This document shows positions 38,182 through 47,418 of a stretch of DNA of 64,000 nt, in pieces; position 1 is the stretch's first letter; the number at the start of each line of letters is the position of its first letter. The position numbers were made by a program, and so were the translations under genes. Under the pieces are notes generated by a model. It saw nothing but the letters and a program-made list of their open reading frames with translations, was not told the DNA's origin and made no database searches. The stretch is from positions 3,100,001 through 3,164,000 of the forward strand of contig NZ_CP071405.1 in NCBI RefSeq assembly GCF_022647325.1, read 5' to 3'. The stretch is from Pantoea deleyi (GTDB taxonomy: Bacteria > Pseudomonadota > Gammaproteobacteria > Enterobacterales > Enterobacteriaceae).

Positions 38182-38882
38182 GTGAATTTGCCTTCGCGCA
38201 GATTGGGGTGATCCGTTCCCCCTGGAAGGAGAAGTTTGCCGTTCCGCGCCAGCCCGGCCTGGTTCAGGATGGCGTCGGCGAACTCCACCTGCAGGCGCCC
38301 TACAATCAGCCGGAGGCGGTGCGCGGGCTGGAAGATTTCAGCCATCTCTGGCTGCTGTTTGTCTTCCATCAGACGATGGCGGGCGGCTGGCGTCCGACCG
38401 TTCGTCCTCCGCGGCTGGGCGGCAATGCGCGGATGGGGGTGTTTGCCACCCGCTCGACGTTCCGTCCGAATCCCATCGGCATGTCGCTGGTCGAGCTTAA
38501 GGGGATCAGGCTTGAAAAACAGCAGGTGATCCTGCAGCTGGGCAGTCTGGATCTGGTCGACGGCACCCCGGTAGTGGATATCAAGCCCTACCTGCCCTTT
38601 GCCGAAGCCGTGCCCGATGCCCGTGCGGGTTTTGCCCCGACGGCCCCGGCGGCGGATATGCCGGTGCGTTTTTCCGCGCAGGCGCAGCAGCAGCTTCAGC
38701 AGCAGTCGCGCTATCCCGAGCTGGCCCGTTTTATCCGTGAGGTGCTGGCTCAGGATCCCCGTCCCGCTTATCGCAAGGGCGAAACCCTGGATCGGGAATA
38801 TGCGGCCTGGCTGATGGATTTTAATGTCCGCTGGCGTGTTGATGATGCCGGCACGGAAGTGATCGCTATCGACCCGCGTTAA
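38178..38882 (+). CDS. trmO: tRNA (N6-threonylcarbamoyladenosine-37) methyltransferase TrmO
   Basis: TrmO (YaeB/TsaA) adds the methyl group in m6t6A at position 37 of tRNA-Thr. The ATG at 38178 forms an ATGA overlap with rcsF and gives 234 residues beginning MSEFAFAQIGVIRSPWKEKF. Family motifs include FSHLWLLFVFH, MGVFATRSTFRPNPIG and LDLVDGTPVVDIKPYLPF. A C-terminal extension of about 80 residues is as in E. coli. Confidence 0.94.
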   Translation: MSEFAFAQIGVIRSPWKEKFAVPRQPGLVQDGVGELHLQAPYNQPEAVRGLEDFSHLWLLFVFHQTMAGGWRPTVRPPRLGGNARMGVFATRSTFRPNPIGMSLVELKGIRLEKQQVILQLGSLDLVDGTPVVDIKPYLPFAEAVPDARAGFAPTAPAADMPVRFSAQAQQQLQQQSRYPELARFIREVLAQDPRPAYRKGETLDREYAAWLMDFNVRWRVDDAGTEVIAIDPR

Positions 38883-38971
38883 AACCCGCTTTTGAGCCGG
38901 TGATCTCACTGGTACACTAGCCGCCAGCAAAATTCTGTCTGTGACTTTCCGATTAACTGGAACCGTAATCA

Positions 38972-40690
38972 ATGCGCACTACTCAATATCTGCTCTCTAC
39001 TCAGAAAGAGACGCCTTCCGACGCTGAAGTGATCAGCCACCAGCTGATGCTGCGCGCCGGTATGATCCGCAAACTGGCTTCCGGCCTCTACACCTGGTTA
39101 CCGACCGGGGTCCGCGTACTGAAAAAAGTTGAAAATATCGTTCGCGAAGAGATGAACAACGCGGGCGCGGTTGAGATTTTAATGCCGGTTGTGCAGCCCG
39201 CCGACCTGTGGCAGGAGAGCGGTCGCTGGGAGGAGTATGGCCCGGAACTGTTGCGCATCGCGGATCGCCACGAGCGTCCGTTCGTGCTGGGTCCGACGCA
39301 TGAAGAGGTGGTCACTGACCTGATCCGCAATGAGCTAAGCTCTTATAAGCAGCTGCCCCTCAATCTGTATCAGATTCAGACCAAATTCCGCGATGAAGTG
39401 CGCCCGCGTTTCGGTGTGATGCGCTCACGCGAATTCACCATGAAAGACGCTTACTCCTTCCACGTTTCGCAGGAATCGCTGCAGGAAACCTACGATGCGA
39501 TGTACCGTGCCTATAGCCAGATCTTCAGCCGGATGGGGCTGGATTTCCGCGCCGTGCAGGCCGACACCGGCTCAATCGGCGGCAGCGCTTCGCATGAGTT
39601 CCAGGTTCTGGCCCAGAGCGGTGAAGATGATGTGATCTTCTCTACCGAGTCAGACTACGCCGCCAACATCGAGCTGGCCGAAGCCGTTGCGCCAGCGGGT
39701 GAACGTGCAGCCCCTTCACAGGCGATGACCCTGGTCGAGACGCCAGACGCAAAAACCATCGCGGAACTGGTCGAGCAGTTCAGTGTGCCGGTAGAAAAAA
39801 CCGTAAAAACGCTGATTGTGAAAGGCGCCGAAGAGAGCGGTCATGCGCTGGTTGCCCTGCTGGTTCGCGGCGATCATCAGCTCAACGAAATCAAAGCGGA
39901 GAAGTCGGCTATCGTCGCGTCACCGCTGGTGTTCGCGACAGAAGAAGAGATTCGCGCCGCCGTGGGTGCCGGACCTGGCTCAATCGGCCCGGTAGGCCTG
40001 CAGATGCCAATCATCGCTGACCGTACCGTGGCGAAGATGAGTGATTTCAGTGCCGGTGCTAACGTCGACGGTAAGCACTACTTCGGCATCAACTGGGAGC
40101 GCGATCTGCCGCTGGCCAGCGTTGCCGATATCCGTAACGTGGTTGAAGGCGATTTAAGCCCGGATGGCAAAGGCACGCTGCAGATCAAACGCGGCATCGA
40201 AGTGGGTCATATTTTCCAGCTCGGCACCAAATATTCTGACGCGCTGAAAGCCTCTGTACAGGGCGAAGATGGCCGTAACCAGGTGATGAGCATGGGCTGC
40301 TACGGCATCGGCATCACCCGCGTAGTCGCGGCTGCGATTGAGCAGAACCACGACGAGCGCGGCATCATCTGGCCGGACGCGCTGGCACCTTTCGAGGTTG
40401 CTATTCTGCCAATGAATATGCAGAAATCGTTCCGCGTAAAAGAGCTGGCGGAAGAGCTGTATGCCACTCTGCGCGCTAAAGGCGTTGAGGTGATCCTGGA
40501 TGACCGTAAAGAGCGTCCGGGCGTGATGTTCGCAGATATGGAACTGATCGGTGTGCCCCACACCATCGTCATCGGCGATCGCAATCTCGACAACCAGGAG
40601 ATTGAATATAAATCCCGTCGTGGCGGCGAGAAGCAGATGATCAAGCAGGATGAAATCGTTGCGTTCCTGCTGAAGGCGCTGAATAAGTAA
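38972..40690 (+). CDS. proS: Prolyl-tRNA synthetase
   Basis: A class II aminoacyl-tRNA synthetase of the bacterial type, 572 residues as in E. coli. Motif 2 region [21 protein letters not shown], split here as FRDEVRPRF and [14 protein letters not shown], precedes an editing (INS) domain of about 180 residues, and motif 3 is in [11 protein letters not shown]. The anticodon-binding domain is at the C-terminus. A terminator lies 175 bases after the stop; the space between is where nlpE would be in E. coli and holds no gene. Confidence 0.97.
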   Translation: MRTTQYLLSTQKETPSDAEVISHQLMLRAGMIRKLASGLYTWLPTGVRVLKKVENIVREEMNNAGAVEILMPVVQPADLWQESGRWEEYGPELLRIADRHERPFVLGPTHEEVVTDLIRNELSSYKQLPLNLYQIQTKFRDEVRPRFGVMRSREFTMKDAYSFHVSQESLQETYDAMYRAYSQIFSRMGLDFRAVQADTGSIGGSASHEFQVLAQSGEDDVIFSTESDYAANIELAEAVAPAGERAAPSQAMTLVETPDAKTIAELVEQFSVPVEKTVKTLIVKGAEESGHALVALLVRGDHQLNEIKAEKSAIVASPLVFATEEEIRAAVGAGPGSIGPVGLQMPIIADRTVAKMSDFSAGANVDGKHYFGINWERDLPLASVADIRNVVEGDLSPDGKGTLQIKRGIEVGHIFQLGTKYSDALKASVQGEDGRNQVMSMGCYGIGITRVVAAAIEQNHDERGIIWPDALAPFEVAILPMNMQKSFRVKELAEELYATLRAKGVEVILDDRKERPGVMFADMELIGVPHTIVIGDRNLDNQEIEYKSRRGGEKQMIKQDEIVAFLLKALNK

Positions 40691-40864
40691 GTTCCTGGCC
40701 CGGGTCAGCGCGGGCTGAACCCGGCCGCAACGGATGCGTTCAACGCGAAGGGCATGGGATCAGAAGAGGAAAGTGGCCATAGAGAGTTTCAGCCACGTTC
40801 GGATCTGACCCCGCTACCTGAGGGGATCTCTTCGTGGCTCGTCCCTGCCGTGATACGTTCTCTG

Positions 40865-40889
40865 ACGCCCCCTCTGTGGGGCGTTTTTT
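40865..40889 (+). terminator. Terminator between convergent proS and arfB
   Basis: A 7-bp stem ACGCCCC / GGGGCGT with a 6-nt loop is followed by six T residues. The last bases touch the arfB stop codon at 40888-40890. Confidence 0.85.
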
Positions 40890-41298
40890 ATTGCACTTTG
40901 CCGCGCATCGCTTTGGTCGTGCTGCGACGCGCTTTGCCTTCCAGACGACGATCTTTCGACGCGCGGGTTGGCCGCGTGGCGCGACGCGCTTTTTCCACCG
41001 TGCTCAGTTCGCGGATCAGATTGACCAGACGCTGCAGCGCCGCTTCGCGATTCATCTCCTGACTGCGATACTCCTGCGCCTTGATCACCACCACCCCCTC
41101 ACCGGTAATCAGATGATGGCTGGCGGAGAGCAGCCGCTCTTTATAGAAGGCGGGCAGCGAAGAGGCAGCAATGTCAAAACGCAGATGGATAGCCGTGCTC
41201 GCTTTATTGACATGTTGCCCACCCGCGCCCTGCGCACGTATCGCCGTCAGCTCAATCTCACTGTCCGGGATCTCAACCAGACGGGACAGCATAATCAT
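40888..41298 (-). CDS. arfB: Peptidyl-tRNA hydrolase ArfB, ribosome rescue factor
   Basis: ArfB (YaeJ) releases peptides from ribosomes stalled on truncated mRNA. The protein has the release-factor GGQ motif at 26-28 ([12 protein letters not shown]) and a long basic C-terminal tail that enters the mRNA channel. The ATG at 41298, after GGAGGGG, gives 136 residues; a start five codons upstream would disrupt the ribosome site. In E. coli yaeQ lies between arfB and yaeP; here the 217-base gap 41299-41515 contains no gene. Confidence 0.95.
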   Translation of the reverse strand: MIMLSRLVEIPDSEIELTAIRAQGAGGQHVNKASTAIHLRFDIAASSLPAFYKERLLSASHHLITGEGVVVIKAQEYRSQEMNREAALQRLVNLIRELSTVEKARRATRPTRASKDRRLEGKARRSTTKAMRGKVQ

Positions 41299-41515
41299 CG
41301 ATCCCCTCCCCACTGCTTCATGACATCAACCTCTGATAACCTGTTCATCAACTTAACCTTTTGTGCTCCGGCGCTTTCCGCCTCAGCCAGCGGAATCTGT
41401 CACTTTAGCAGTGATTTGCGCACGCTTCCTGCTTTACACGGGCTGATTTCCTCCGAATGGCTATGATATAGTCGCCAGTTAACCAGGGTATTTACGCTCT
41501 GATGAGGAGGGCCAT

Positions 41516-41716
41516 GTGCAAAATTATTGTGAGTTAGTTCGCCGGAAATATGCCGAAATCGGCAGCGGGGATTTAGGTTACATACCGGATGCGATTGGCT
41601 GCGCATTGAAGGCGCTTAATGATATTGCCGCAAATAGTGAGCTAAACTCTTCTGTCAGGGAACAGGCGGCCTGGGCCGCTGCTAACTTATTGGTGAGCGA
41701 CTATGTTGATAAATGA
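41516..41716 (+). CDS. yaeP: YaeP family small protein
   Basis: A 66-residue protein of unknown function matching E. coli YaeP in length and in the segments [19 protein letters not shown] and [14 protein letters not shown]. The start is a GTG at 41516 preceded by GAGGAGGG; an ATG two bases upstream is out of frame. It overlaps rof by 14 bases, so the two are probably translationally linked. Confidence 0.9.
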   Translation: MQNYCELVRRKYAEIGSGDLGYIPDAIGCALKALNDIAANSELNSSVREQAAWAAANLLVSDYVDK

Positions 41717-41963
41717 AGCGTACCAACCCATCAATTGCGATGATTACGATAATCTGGAGCTCGCCTGCCAGAACAACTGGATGCTGTCGCTGGAAATGAA
41801 AGATGGCGAGCAGCTGAAGGCGAAAGCCAGAGAGATCTTCTCGCGCAAGAACGTCGAATATCTCTCTATCGATCTGGCCAGTGAACATCGTGATTTACGT
41901 CTCGACCATATCGCCAGCTTCACCCACCCTGAGCTGGGTACGGTGGTTGTCAGCGCCGAGTAA
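41703..41963 (+). CDS. rof: Rof, inhibitor of Rho-dependent termination
   Basis: Rof (YaeO) binds the Rho primary RNA site and blocks termination. The 86-residue protein contains the hallmark [17 protein letters not shown] near the start and a conserved [14 protein letters not shown] end. It overlaps yaeP and is convergent with the cytochrome gene, 33 bases away. Confidence 0.94.
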   Translation: MLINEAYQPINCDDYDNLELACQNNWMLSLEMKDGEQLKAKAREIFSRKNVEYLSIDLASEHRDLRLDHIASFTHPELGTVVVSAE

Positions 41964-41996
41964 TCCACGCACCTCGGGCGGGAGCTTCCCGCCCGG

Positions 41997-42311
41997 TTAA
42001 TCTCCGGGCTGTAATGACCCGTAGTACGCCGCCAGATCCGCCATGTCGCTGTCGCTCAATCCCGCCACAAACGCTTTCATCACCTCAGCCTGACCACCAT
42101 TGCGCTCGCCCTTTTTGTAAGCCTGCAACGCCAGTTCCAGATAGGCGGCATTCTGCCCGGCCAGATTCGGATAGATCGGCGCCGCGGCTTTTCCTTGTGC
42201 GCCATGACAGGCCAGGCAACTGCCCGCTTTCTCTGCGCCGCGCTGAGCGTCACCCGCCGCCCACACCGGCAGGGTGATGGCGACCAGAGAAACGATAAGC
42301 CACTGTTTCAT
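41997..42311 (-). CDS. Class I c-type cytochrome, periplasmic
   Basis: A 104-residue protein with a Sec signal peptide (MKQWLIVSLVAITLPVWAAG), one heme attachment motif CLACH, and EVMKAFVAGLSDSDMADLAAYY, the C-terminal region of cytochrome c553/c5-like proteins with a methionine suited as the sixth heme ligand. The ATG overlaps the tilS stop (ATGA 42308-42311). E. coli has no gene at this site. The electron partner is unknown, and no oxidase or reductase gene is nearby. Confidence 0.88.
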   Translation of the reverse strand: MKQWLIVSLVAITLPVWAAGDAQRGAEKAGSCLACHGAQGKAAAPIYPNLAGQNAAYLELALQAYKKGERNGGQAEVMKAFVAGLSDSDMADLAAYYGSLQPGD

Positions 42312-43627
42312 TCTTCTTCTCCCGGACCGGACGCCCGATCCCACACCACCTGCCAGCCCGGCGCATCAATGGCCGCGCCCTCCCGGGTAACGAAGAGGCC
42401 CGGGGCGGAGATCAGCGTCTGGTTGTAAAAAATTAACGGCAGCCGGTCGCGCTGCCACGGCGGTATCTGTAACGCCTGCCACACCTTTTTCATCTCCCTG
42501 CCGCCATGGCGTCCCGCCAGATGGACGTGGCCCTGAGCATGAAACCGCACGCTGACCTGCTCATCCGGCCGCGGAAAGCGCAACTGGCCCACCGCCTGGC
42601 TGGCGCGCAGCGAGCCGAGGTGCTGCGGTAGCGTCAGCGGCTGGCTGAGATCGGGCCATGCCAGCACGCGGTCGCGCAGTGACGCCTGCAACGGCAGCCA
42701 GTAGAGCTGCTGGCGGTAACGCCGCACTTCAGCCTGGCCCAGCCTTAGCCGCGGCTGCGCATCTTCCCGGCTCGCCATCACTTCCTCCTGGATACGTTTC
42801 AGCGCATCGCGGGAGGGCATCGCCCCGCCCTGCCCGGCGATCCAGCGGCGTAATAAGGCATTCGCCCGCGGCTCACTCATGCGCAGCAGCGGCGTAAAAC
42901 AGAGGCTGCCGTCTGGCTGGATCAGCGCGGACAGCGCGTCGGCCAGCAGCTCATCCAGCAACTGCTCCTGCTCGCTGCACAACGCCGCACTTCGGGCGGC
43001 GGCGGCGGCAAAATGTGGCCAGCGCTGATGGAGTGCAGGCAGCAGCTGCTGCCGCAGGAAATTGCGGTCGTAGCGAAGATCCTGATTGCTCTCATCCTCG
43101 ATCCAGACCAGCTGATGACGATCGGCGTAGGCTTCAAGCACCTGTCGCGACTGATTCAGCAGCGGACGAACCAGCGGATGCGATCCCAGCATGCGCCTTG
43201 CGGGCATCGCCGCCAGTCCGGCCGGCCCGCTGCCACGCTTCAGCGCCAGCAGAAAGGTTTCGCACTGGTCATCGAGATGCTGCGCGGTGAGTAGTATCTC
43301 GCCCGGTTGCAGTGCCGCACTCAGCGCCTGATAGCGCGCAGCACGGGCCGCCGCTTCGATGCCGCTGTCGCGGCCATCCACGCTGACGCGCAGAACGTCA
43401 CACGGCAGCTGCCACTCCGCACAGCGCGCCTGACAGTGGGCCGCCCAGCGATCGGCATTCGGGCTGAGTCCATGATGCACATGCAGTGCCCGCAGAGACG
43501 ACTCGGGATGCTGCTGCTGCCAGGCGCGAAGCTGGTGCAGCAGCACGGTGGAGTCGAGTCCACCGCTGAAGGCGACCACCAGCGCGGCATCGGATGGCAA
43601 CAGGGCATCAAAAGCGGGAGCAGACAT
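42308..43627 (-). CDS. tilS: tRNA(Ile)-lysidine synthase
   Basis: TilS converts C34 of the CAU-anticodon tRNA-Ile to lysidine so that it reads AUA codons. The PP-loop AFSGGLDSTVLL at the N-terminus, HVHHGLS, LTAQHLDDQCETFLLALKRG and IEDESNQDLRYDRNFLR are visible, followed by the C-terminal substrate domains. The ATG at 43627 gives 439 residues, near the E. coli length; the frame is open 32 codons further without conserved sequence. A stop overlap couples it to the cytochrome gene downstream. Confidence 0.96.
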   Translation of the reverse strand: MSAPAFDALLPSDAALVVAFSGGLDSTVLLHQLRAWQQQHPESSLRALHVHHGLSPNADRWAAHCQARCAEWQLPCDVLRVSVDGRDSGIEAAARAARYQALSAALQPGEILLTAQHLDDQCETFLLALKRGSGPAGLAAMPARRMLGSHPLVRPLLNQSRQVLEAYADRHQLVWIEDESNQDLRYDRNFLRQQLLPALHQRWPHFAAAAARSAALCSEQEQLLDELLADALSALIQPDGSLCFTPLLRMSEPRANALLRRWIAGQGGAMPSRDALKRIQEEVMASREDAQPRLRLGQAEVRRYRQQLYWLPLQASLRDRVLAWPDLSQPLTLPQHLGSLRASQAVGQLRFPRPDEQVSVRFHAQGHVHLAGRHGGREMKKVWQALQIPPWQRDRLPLIFYNQTLISAPGLFVTREGAAIDAPGWQVVWDRASGPGEEE

Positions 43628-43679
43628 GACAGAATCCAGACGATCGGGCCACCGGATGTGGCCCGCTGAGCGCGCTATT

Positions 43680-44069
43680 TTACGCCTGATAAAGCTCCAG
43701 CGGCAAACCGTCCGGATCGGCAAAGAACGTGCACGCTTTACCCGTCAGTTCGTCGATGCGGATGGGTTCGCAGATCACCCCTTTGTCGGCCAGGGCCGCA
43801 ACGGCGGCGGCGACATCCGGCACGGTGAAGGCCAGGTGCCGCAGCCCGCACGCTTCAGGATGTGAGACGCGGGCCGGGGGTTCAGGAAACGAGAACAGCT
43901 CAATGGTATAGCGATCCTGCAGGGCCAGATCGCCCTTCCAGGAGTCGCGTGCTTCTCGGTAATGCTCGCCCATCAGGCGAAATCCCAGCACGTCACAGTA
44001 GAAGGCTTTGCTGCGTGCGTAATCGGAGGCAATGATAGCGATGTGGTGAATAGCGGTTAACTGCAACAT
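43680..44069 (-). CDS. yaeR: VOC/glyoxalase-family protein YaeR
   Basis: A 129-residue vicinal-oxygen-chelate protein, same length as E. coli YaeR. Metal-binding residues fit the family: IHHIAIIASDY at the start, YTIELFSF, GLRHLAFTV and the C-terminal PLELYQA glutamate. Its reaction has not been established. It lies between tilS and ldcC as in E. coli. Confidence 0.9.
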   Translation of the reverse strand: MLQLTAIHHIAIIASDYARSKAFYCDVLGFRLMGEHYREARDSWKGDLALQDRYTIELFSFPEPPARVSHPEACGLRHLAFTVPDVAAAVAALADKGVICEPIRIDELTGKACTFFADPDGLPLELYQA

Positions 44070-44132
44070 GGTTAATATCCTGATACGGGCAGGCGATCCG
44101 CAGACCGCCTGCCGCTGAGCGTCATCTGACGA

Positions 44133-46283
44133 TTATTCGGGGTTATTTTTCAGCACACGGACGCGATACTCACCCTCTTCCGTCAGGGTCGCGCCGTGAA
44201 TATCGGTTTCGAAGCCCGGATAGTGCCGACCGATGCTGCACAGCATCAGCAGGAAATCGAGCACCGCGCGGCTTTTTTCGGTGATCATCTCTCCCGGCAT
44301 CACCAGCGGCACGCCTGGCGGGTAAGGCAGAATCATGTTGGCCGAGACCCGGCCCACCAGCGCGCTGAGATCCACCGTTTCGATATTGCCTCTGACCTGC
44401 TGCTGGAAAGCCTGGTGCGGCGTCATCTTCATTTCGGGCAGCACATCAAAAGCCTGTAGCATCAGCCGGGGCAGATCGTGATGGCGGATCAGCTGATGGA
44501 TCCCCTGCGCCAGCGTCTGAATCCGCATGTTGCGATAGAAATCGGGATCTTCCGCGTAGAGATCCGGCAGCATGTTTTTGACCCGCAGATTGAGATCGTA
44601 GGCGCGCTTGAACTCGGTCAGGCCACGCAGCACGCTCATCGCCTTGGTTTTATCGATGCCGATGCTGAACAGGAACAGCAGGTTATAGGGACCGGTTTTC
44701 TCCACCACGATGCCGCGCTCGTCGAGGAACTTCGCCACCAGCGCCGCCGGGATCCCCTCTTCCGCCATCTCACCCAGCTCGCTCATGCCCGGCGTCAGGA
44801 TCGTCACCTTGATCGGATCGAGATACATATGATCGCGATCGGCCTGCGTGAAGCCGTGCCACGCTTCGTCGCCCGGCTGGATCGGCCAGCACTGAGCTTC
44901 ATCGATCTCTTCCGGCTGCCAGATATCGAAGAACCAGCTGTCGGACTCTTCGCGCAGGCGCTGGATCTCACGACGGAAGTGCAGCGCCCGCTCCACCGAA
45001 CGATTGATCAGCCGTCTGCCGGGATTACCACGCAGCATTGCGGCGGCCGTTTCAATCGACGAGACGATGGCGTAATTGGGCGAGGTGGTGGTGTGCATCA
45101 TATAGGCTTCGTTAAAGGTCTGTTCGTCGTAATCGCCTTTAATGTGAATCAGCGAAGCCTGCGAAAACGCGGCCAGCAGTTTATGGGTCGACTGCGTTTC
45201 ATAGACCACTTTACCCGGAATGCGATCGCCGCTCATGCCGCTTTTACCGGTATAGATCGGATGGAAATTGGTGTAAGGCACCCAAGCCGAATCGAAATGA
45301 ATCGACGGCACATCGAGCGTCTCCTTGATGTACTGCGTGTTATAGAGCAGCCCGTCATAGGTCGAGTTAGTGATCACCGCATGCACCGGCCAGCTGGCGC
45401 GATCGGTGGCGGCCACTTTCCTGGCGATGCTCTCGCGGGTGAACTCCTGTTTTGGAATGCCGCCCAGGATCCCCAGCGCATTGCGGGTTGGTTTCAGCCA
45501 GACAGGGATCAGATCGCTCATCATCAGCAAATGAGTCAGCGACTTATGGCAGTTGCGGTCGATCAGCACCGTGCTGCCGGCAGAGGCGGCATACATCCCG
45601 ACGATCTTATTCGACGTGGAGGTGCCGTTGGTCACCATGTAGCTCTGCTCGGCGCCAAAGGTGCGGGCGATATACTCTTCGGCTTCCAGATGCGGGCCGG
45701 TGTGATCCAGCAGCGATCCCAGCTCGGTGACGGAAATGGAGATGTCTGACTTCAGGGTGTTCGCCCCAAAGAAATCGTAGAACAGACAGCCAACCGGGCT
45801 CTTCTGAAAGGCCGTCCCCGCCATATGTCCCGGCGTACAGAAGGTATATTTCCCCTCTTTCACATAGGTGAACAGCGCCCGGGTCAGCGGTGGCGTAATG
45901 TGTTCGATGTAATCATCCGTGTACTGGCGGATATGCAGCGCGATATCGTCGGCGGCATTCAGCGCATACTCGAAGAAGTGCAGCGGCATGCGGATCTCAT
46001 TGATACTGATGTCCATCTGCGAGTGGGTGTTAATAAATGCGTAGAGTGGCAGGTATTCGTTGAGCTGATTGATCTCGCCGCACAGTTCCGGACTGTTGTG
46101 CGCATCCCAGTCGAAGATGACGCCACTGATACGCGGATTGTGCTCGATCAGTTTCAGCAGGTCGTCACTGTTCTTTGGGTATAGCAGCTGGAAGCCTTGC
46201 AGATTTAACGCCGCGTCGAGTTCGCGTAACGGTTCATCTTTATAAAACACGCCGTGCGCGCCCATGATCGCCAGAATATTCAA
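44133..46283 (-). CDS. ldcC: Lysine decarboxylase, LdcC type
   Basis: A PLP fold-type I decarboxylase making cadaverine from lysine, with wing domain, core and C-terminal domain. The PLP lysine is in ETQSTHKLLAAFSQ. A TTG at 46283, five bases after GGAGAGGG, gives 716 residues starting at the conserved NILAIMGAHGVFYKDEP; an ATG at 46316 would add 11 residues absent from E. coli LdcC (713 aa). Position between accA and yaeR identifies it as ldcC rather than the acid-induced cadA; no cadB or cadC is nearby. Confidence 0.92.
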   Translation of the reverse strand: MNILAIMGAHGVFYKDEPLRELDAALNLQGFQLLYPKNSDDLLKLIEHNPRISGVIFDWDAHNSPELCGEINQLNEYLPLYAFINTHSQMDISINEIRMPLHFFEYALNAADDIALHIRQYTDDYIEHITPPLTRALFTYVKEGKYTFCTPGHMAGTAFQKSPVGCLFYDFFGANTLKSDISISVTELGSLLDHTGPHLEAEEYIARTFGAEQSYMVTNGTSTSNKIVGMYAASAGSTVLIDRNCHKSLTHLLMMSDLIPVWLKPTRNALGILGGIPKQEFTRESIARKVAATDRASWPVHAVITNSTYDGLLYNTQYIKETLDVPSIHFDSAWVPYTNFHPIYTGKSGMSGDRIPGKVVYETQSTHKLLAAFSQASLIHIKGDYDEQTFNEAYMMHTTTSPNYAIVSSIETAAAMLRGNPGRRLINRSVERALHFRREIQRLREESDSWFFDIWQPEEIDEAQCWPIQPGDEAWHGFTQADRDHMYLDPIKVTILTPGMSELGEMAEEGIPAALVAKFLDERGIVVEKTGPYNLLFLFSIGIDKTKAMSVLRGLTEFKRAYDLNLRVKNMLPDLYAEDPDFYRNMRIQTLAQGIHQLIRHHDLPRLMLQAFDVLPEMKMTPHQAFQQQVRGNIETVDLSALVGRVSANMILPYPPGVPLVMPGEMITEKSRAVLDFLLMLCSIGRHYPGFETDIHGATLTEEGEYRVRVLKNNPE

Positions 46284-46408
46284 AGCCCTCTCCCTGATTG
46301 TGATGGAACCGATCAAGCATAACCGCTAACCCGCGGAAGGTGTAGCCAGAGGGCGATCGGATGGCGCTGAAAAAGGGGGGATCAGATGTGGCGGTAAACC
46401 GGAGGCAT

Positions 46409-46435
46409 AAAAAAAGCGGACCGGAGTCCGCTTTT
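46409..46435 (-). terminator. Terminator of accA
   Basis: On the minus strand AAAGCGGAC and GTCCGCTTT pair over 9 bp around a 4-nt loop, followed by more T residues, 14 bases after the accA stop. This should separate the dnaE-accA transcript from ldcC. Confidence 0.85.
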
Positions 46436-46449
46436 AAGGCGACGAGAAA

Positions 46450-47406
46450 TCAGGCGTAGCCGTAGCTCATCAGTCGCTGATAACGACGATCCAGCAGCTC
46501 TTCCGTGCTGAGTTCGTCGAGTTCGGCCAGATCGGCCAGCAGCTGCTGTTTCAGCGACTGCGCCATATCGACCGGACGACGGTGCGCGCCACCCAGAGGC
46601 TCCGGGATCACGGCGTCAATCAGCTTCAGCTCTTTCAGACGGTTAGCGGTGATGCCCATCGCTTCTGCGGCCAGCGGGGCTTTGTCCGCGCTCTTCCATA
46701 GAATTGAGGCACAGCCTTCCGGCGAGATAACGGAATAGGTGCTGTACTGCAGCATATTCACTTTATCGCCCACGCCGATCGCCAGCGCACCGCCTGAACC
46801 GCCCTCACCGATGACCGTACAGATCACCGGCACTTTCAGGCCAGACATTTCACGCAGGTTGCGGGCAATCGCTTCAGACTGTCCACGCTCTTCCGCGCCC
46901 ACGCCCGGATACGCACCCGGGGTGTCGATGAAGGTGATAACCGGCATGTTGAAACGCTCAGCCATCTCCATCAGGCGCAGCGCTTTGCGATAGCCTTCCG
47001 GTGCGGGCATGCCGAAGTTACGGCGGATTTTCTCTTTGGTCTCGCGCCCTTTCTGGTGGCCGATGATCATCACCGGACGGCCATCAAGGCGCGCAATGCC
47101 GCCCACAATCGCTTTGTCATCCGCATAAGCGCGGTCACCCGCCAGCTCATCGAAATCGTCAAACGCATTGCGGACGTAGTCAAAGGTATAAGGACGCAGA
47201 GGGTGGCGCGCCAGTTGAGCGATCTGCCATGCGCCTAAATCGGCGAAGATTTTACGGGTCAGCTCAACGCTTTTCTCGCGCAGACGCTGAACTTCTTCAT
47301 CCAGATTAACGTGTTTATCATCCTGACGACCAATCGACGTCAGCGAATCGATCTTCGCTTCCAGTTCTGCAATTGGCTGTTCAAAATCCAGGTAATTAAG
47401 ACTCAT
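46450..47406 (-). CDS. accA: Acetyl-CoA carboxylase carboxyltransferase alpha subunit
   Basis: AccA with AccD transfers the carboxyl group from biotin to acetyl-CoA, giving malonyl-CoA for fatty acids. The 318-residue protein is one residue shorter than E. coli AccA and has the carboxyltransferase core [19 protein letters not shown] split over [13 protein letters not shown] and [20 protein letters not shown], plus [14 protein letters not shown]. It starts 12 bases after dnaE, in the same operon. Confidence 0.97.
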   Translation of the reverse strand: MSLNYLDFEQPIAELEAKIDSLTSIGRQDDKHVNLDEEVQRLREKSVELTRKIFADLGAWQIAQLARHPLRPYTFDYVRNAFDDFDELAGDRAYADDKAIVGGIARLDGRPVMIIGHQKGRETKEKIRRNFGMPAPEGYRKALRLMEMAERFNMPVITFIDTPGAYPGVGAEERGQSEAIARNLREMSGLKVPVICTVIGEGGSGGALAIGVGDKVNMLQYSTYSVISPEGCASILWKSADKAPLAAEAMGITANRLKELKLIDAVIPEPLGGAHRRPVDMAQSLKQQLLADLAELDELSTEELLDRRYQRLMSYGYA

Positions 47407-47418
47407 AATGTTCCTGTT

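Noticed and set aside
44478..45749. 423-codon plus-strand open frame opposite ldcC
   Set aside because: Antisense to lysine decarboxylase, composition biased, no domain recognisable.
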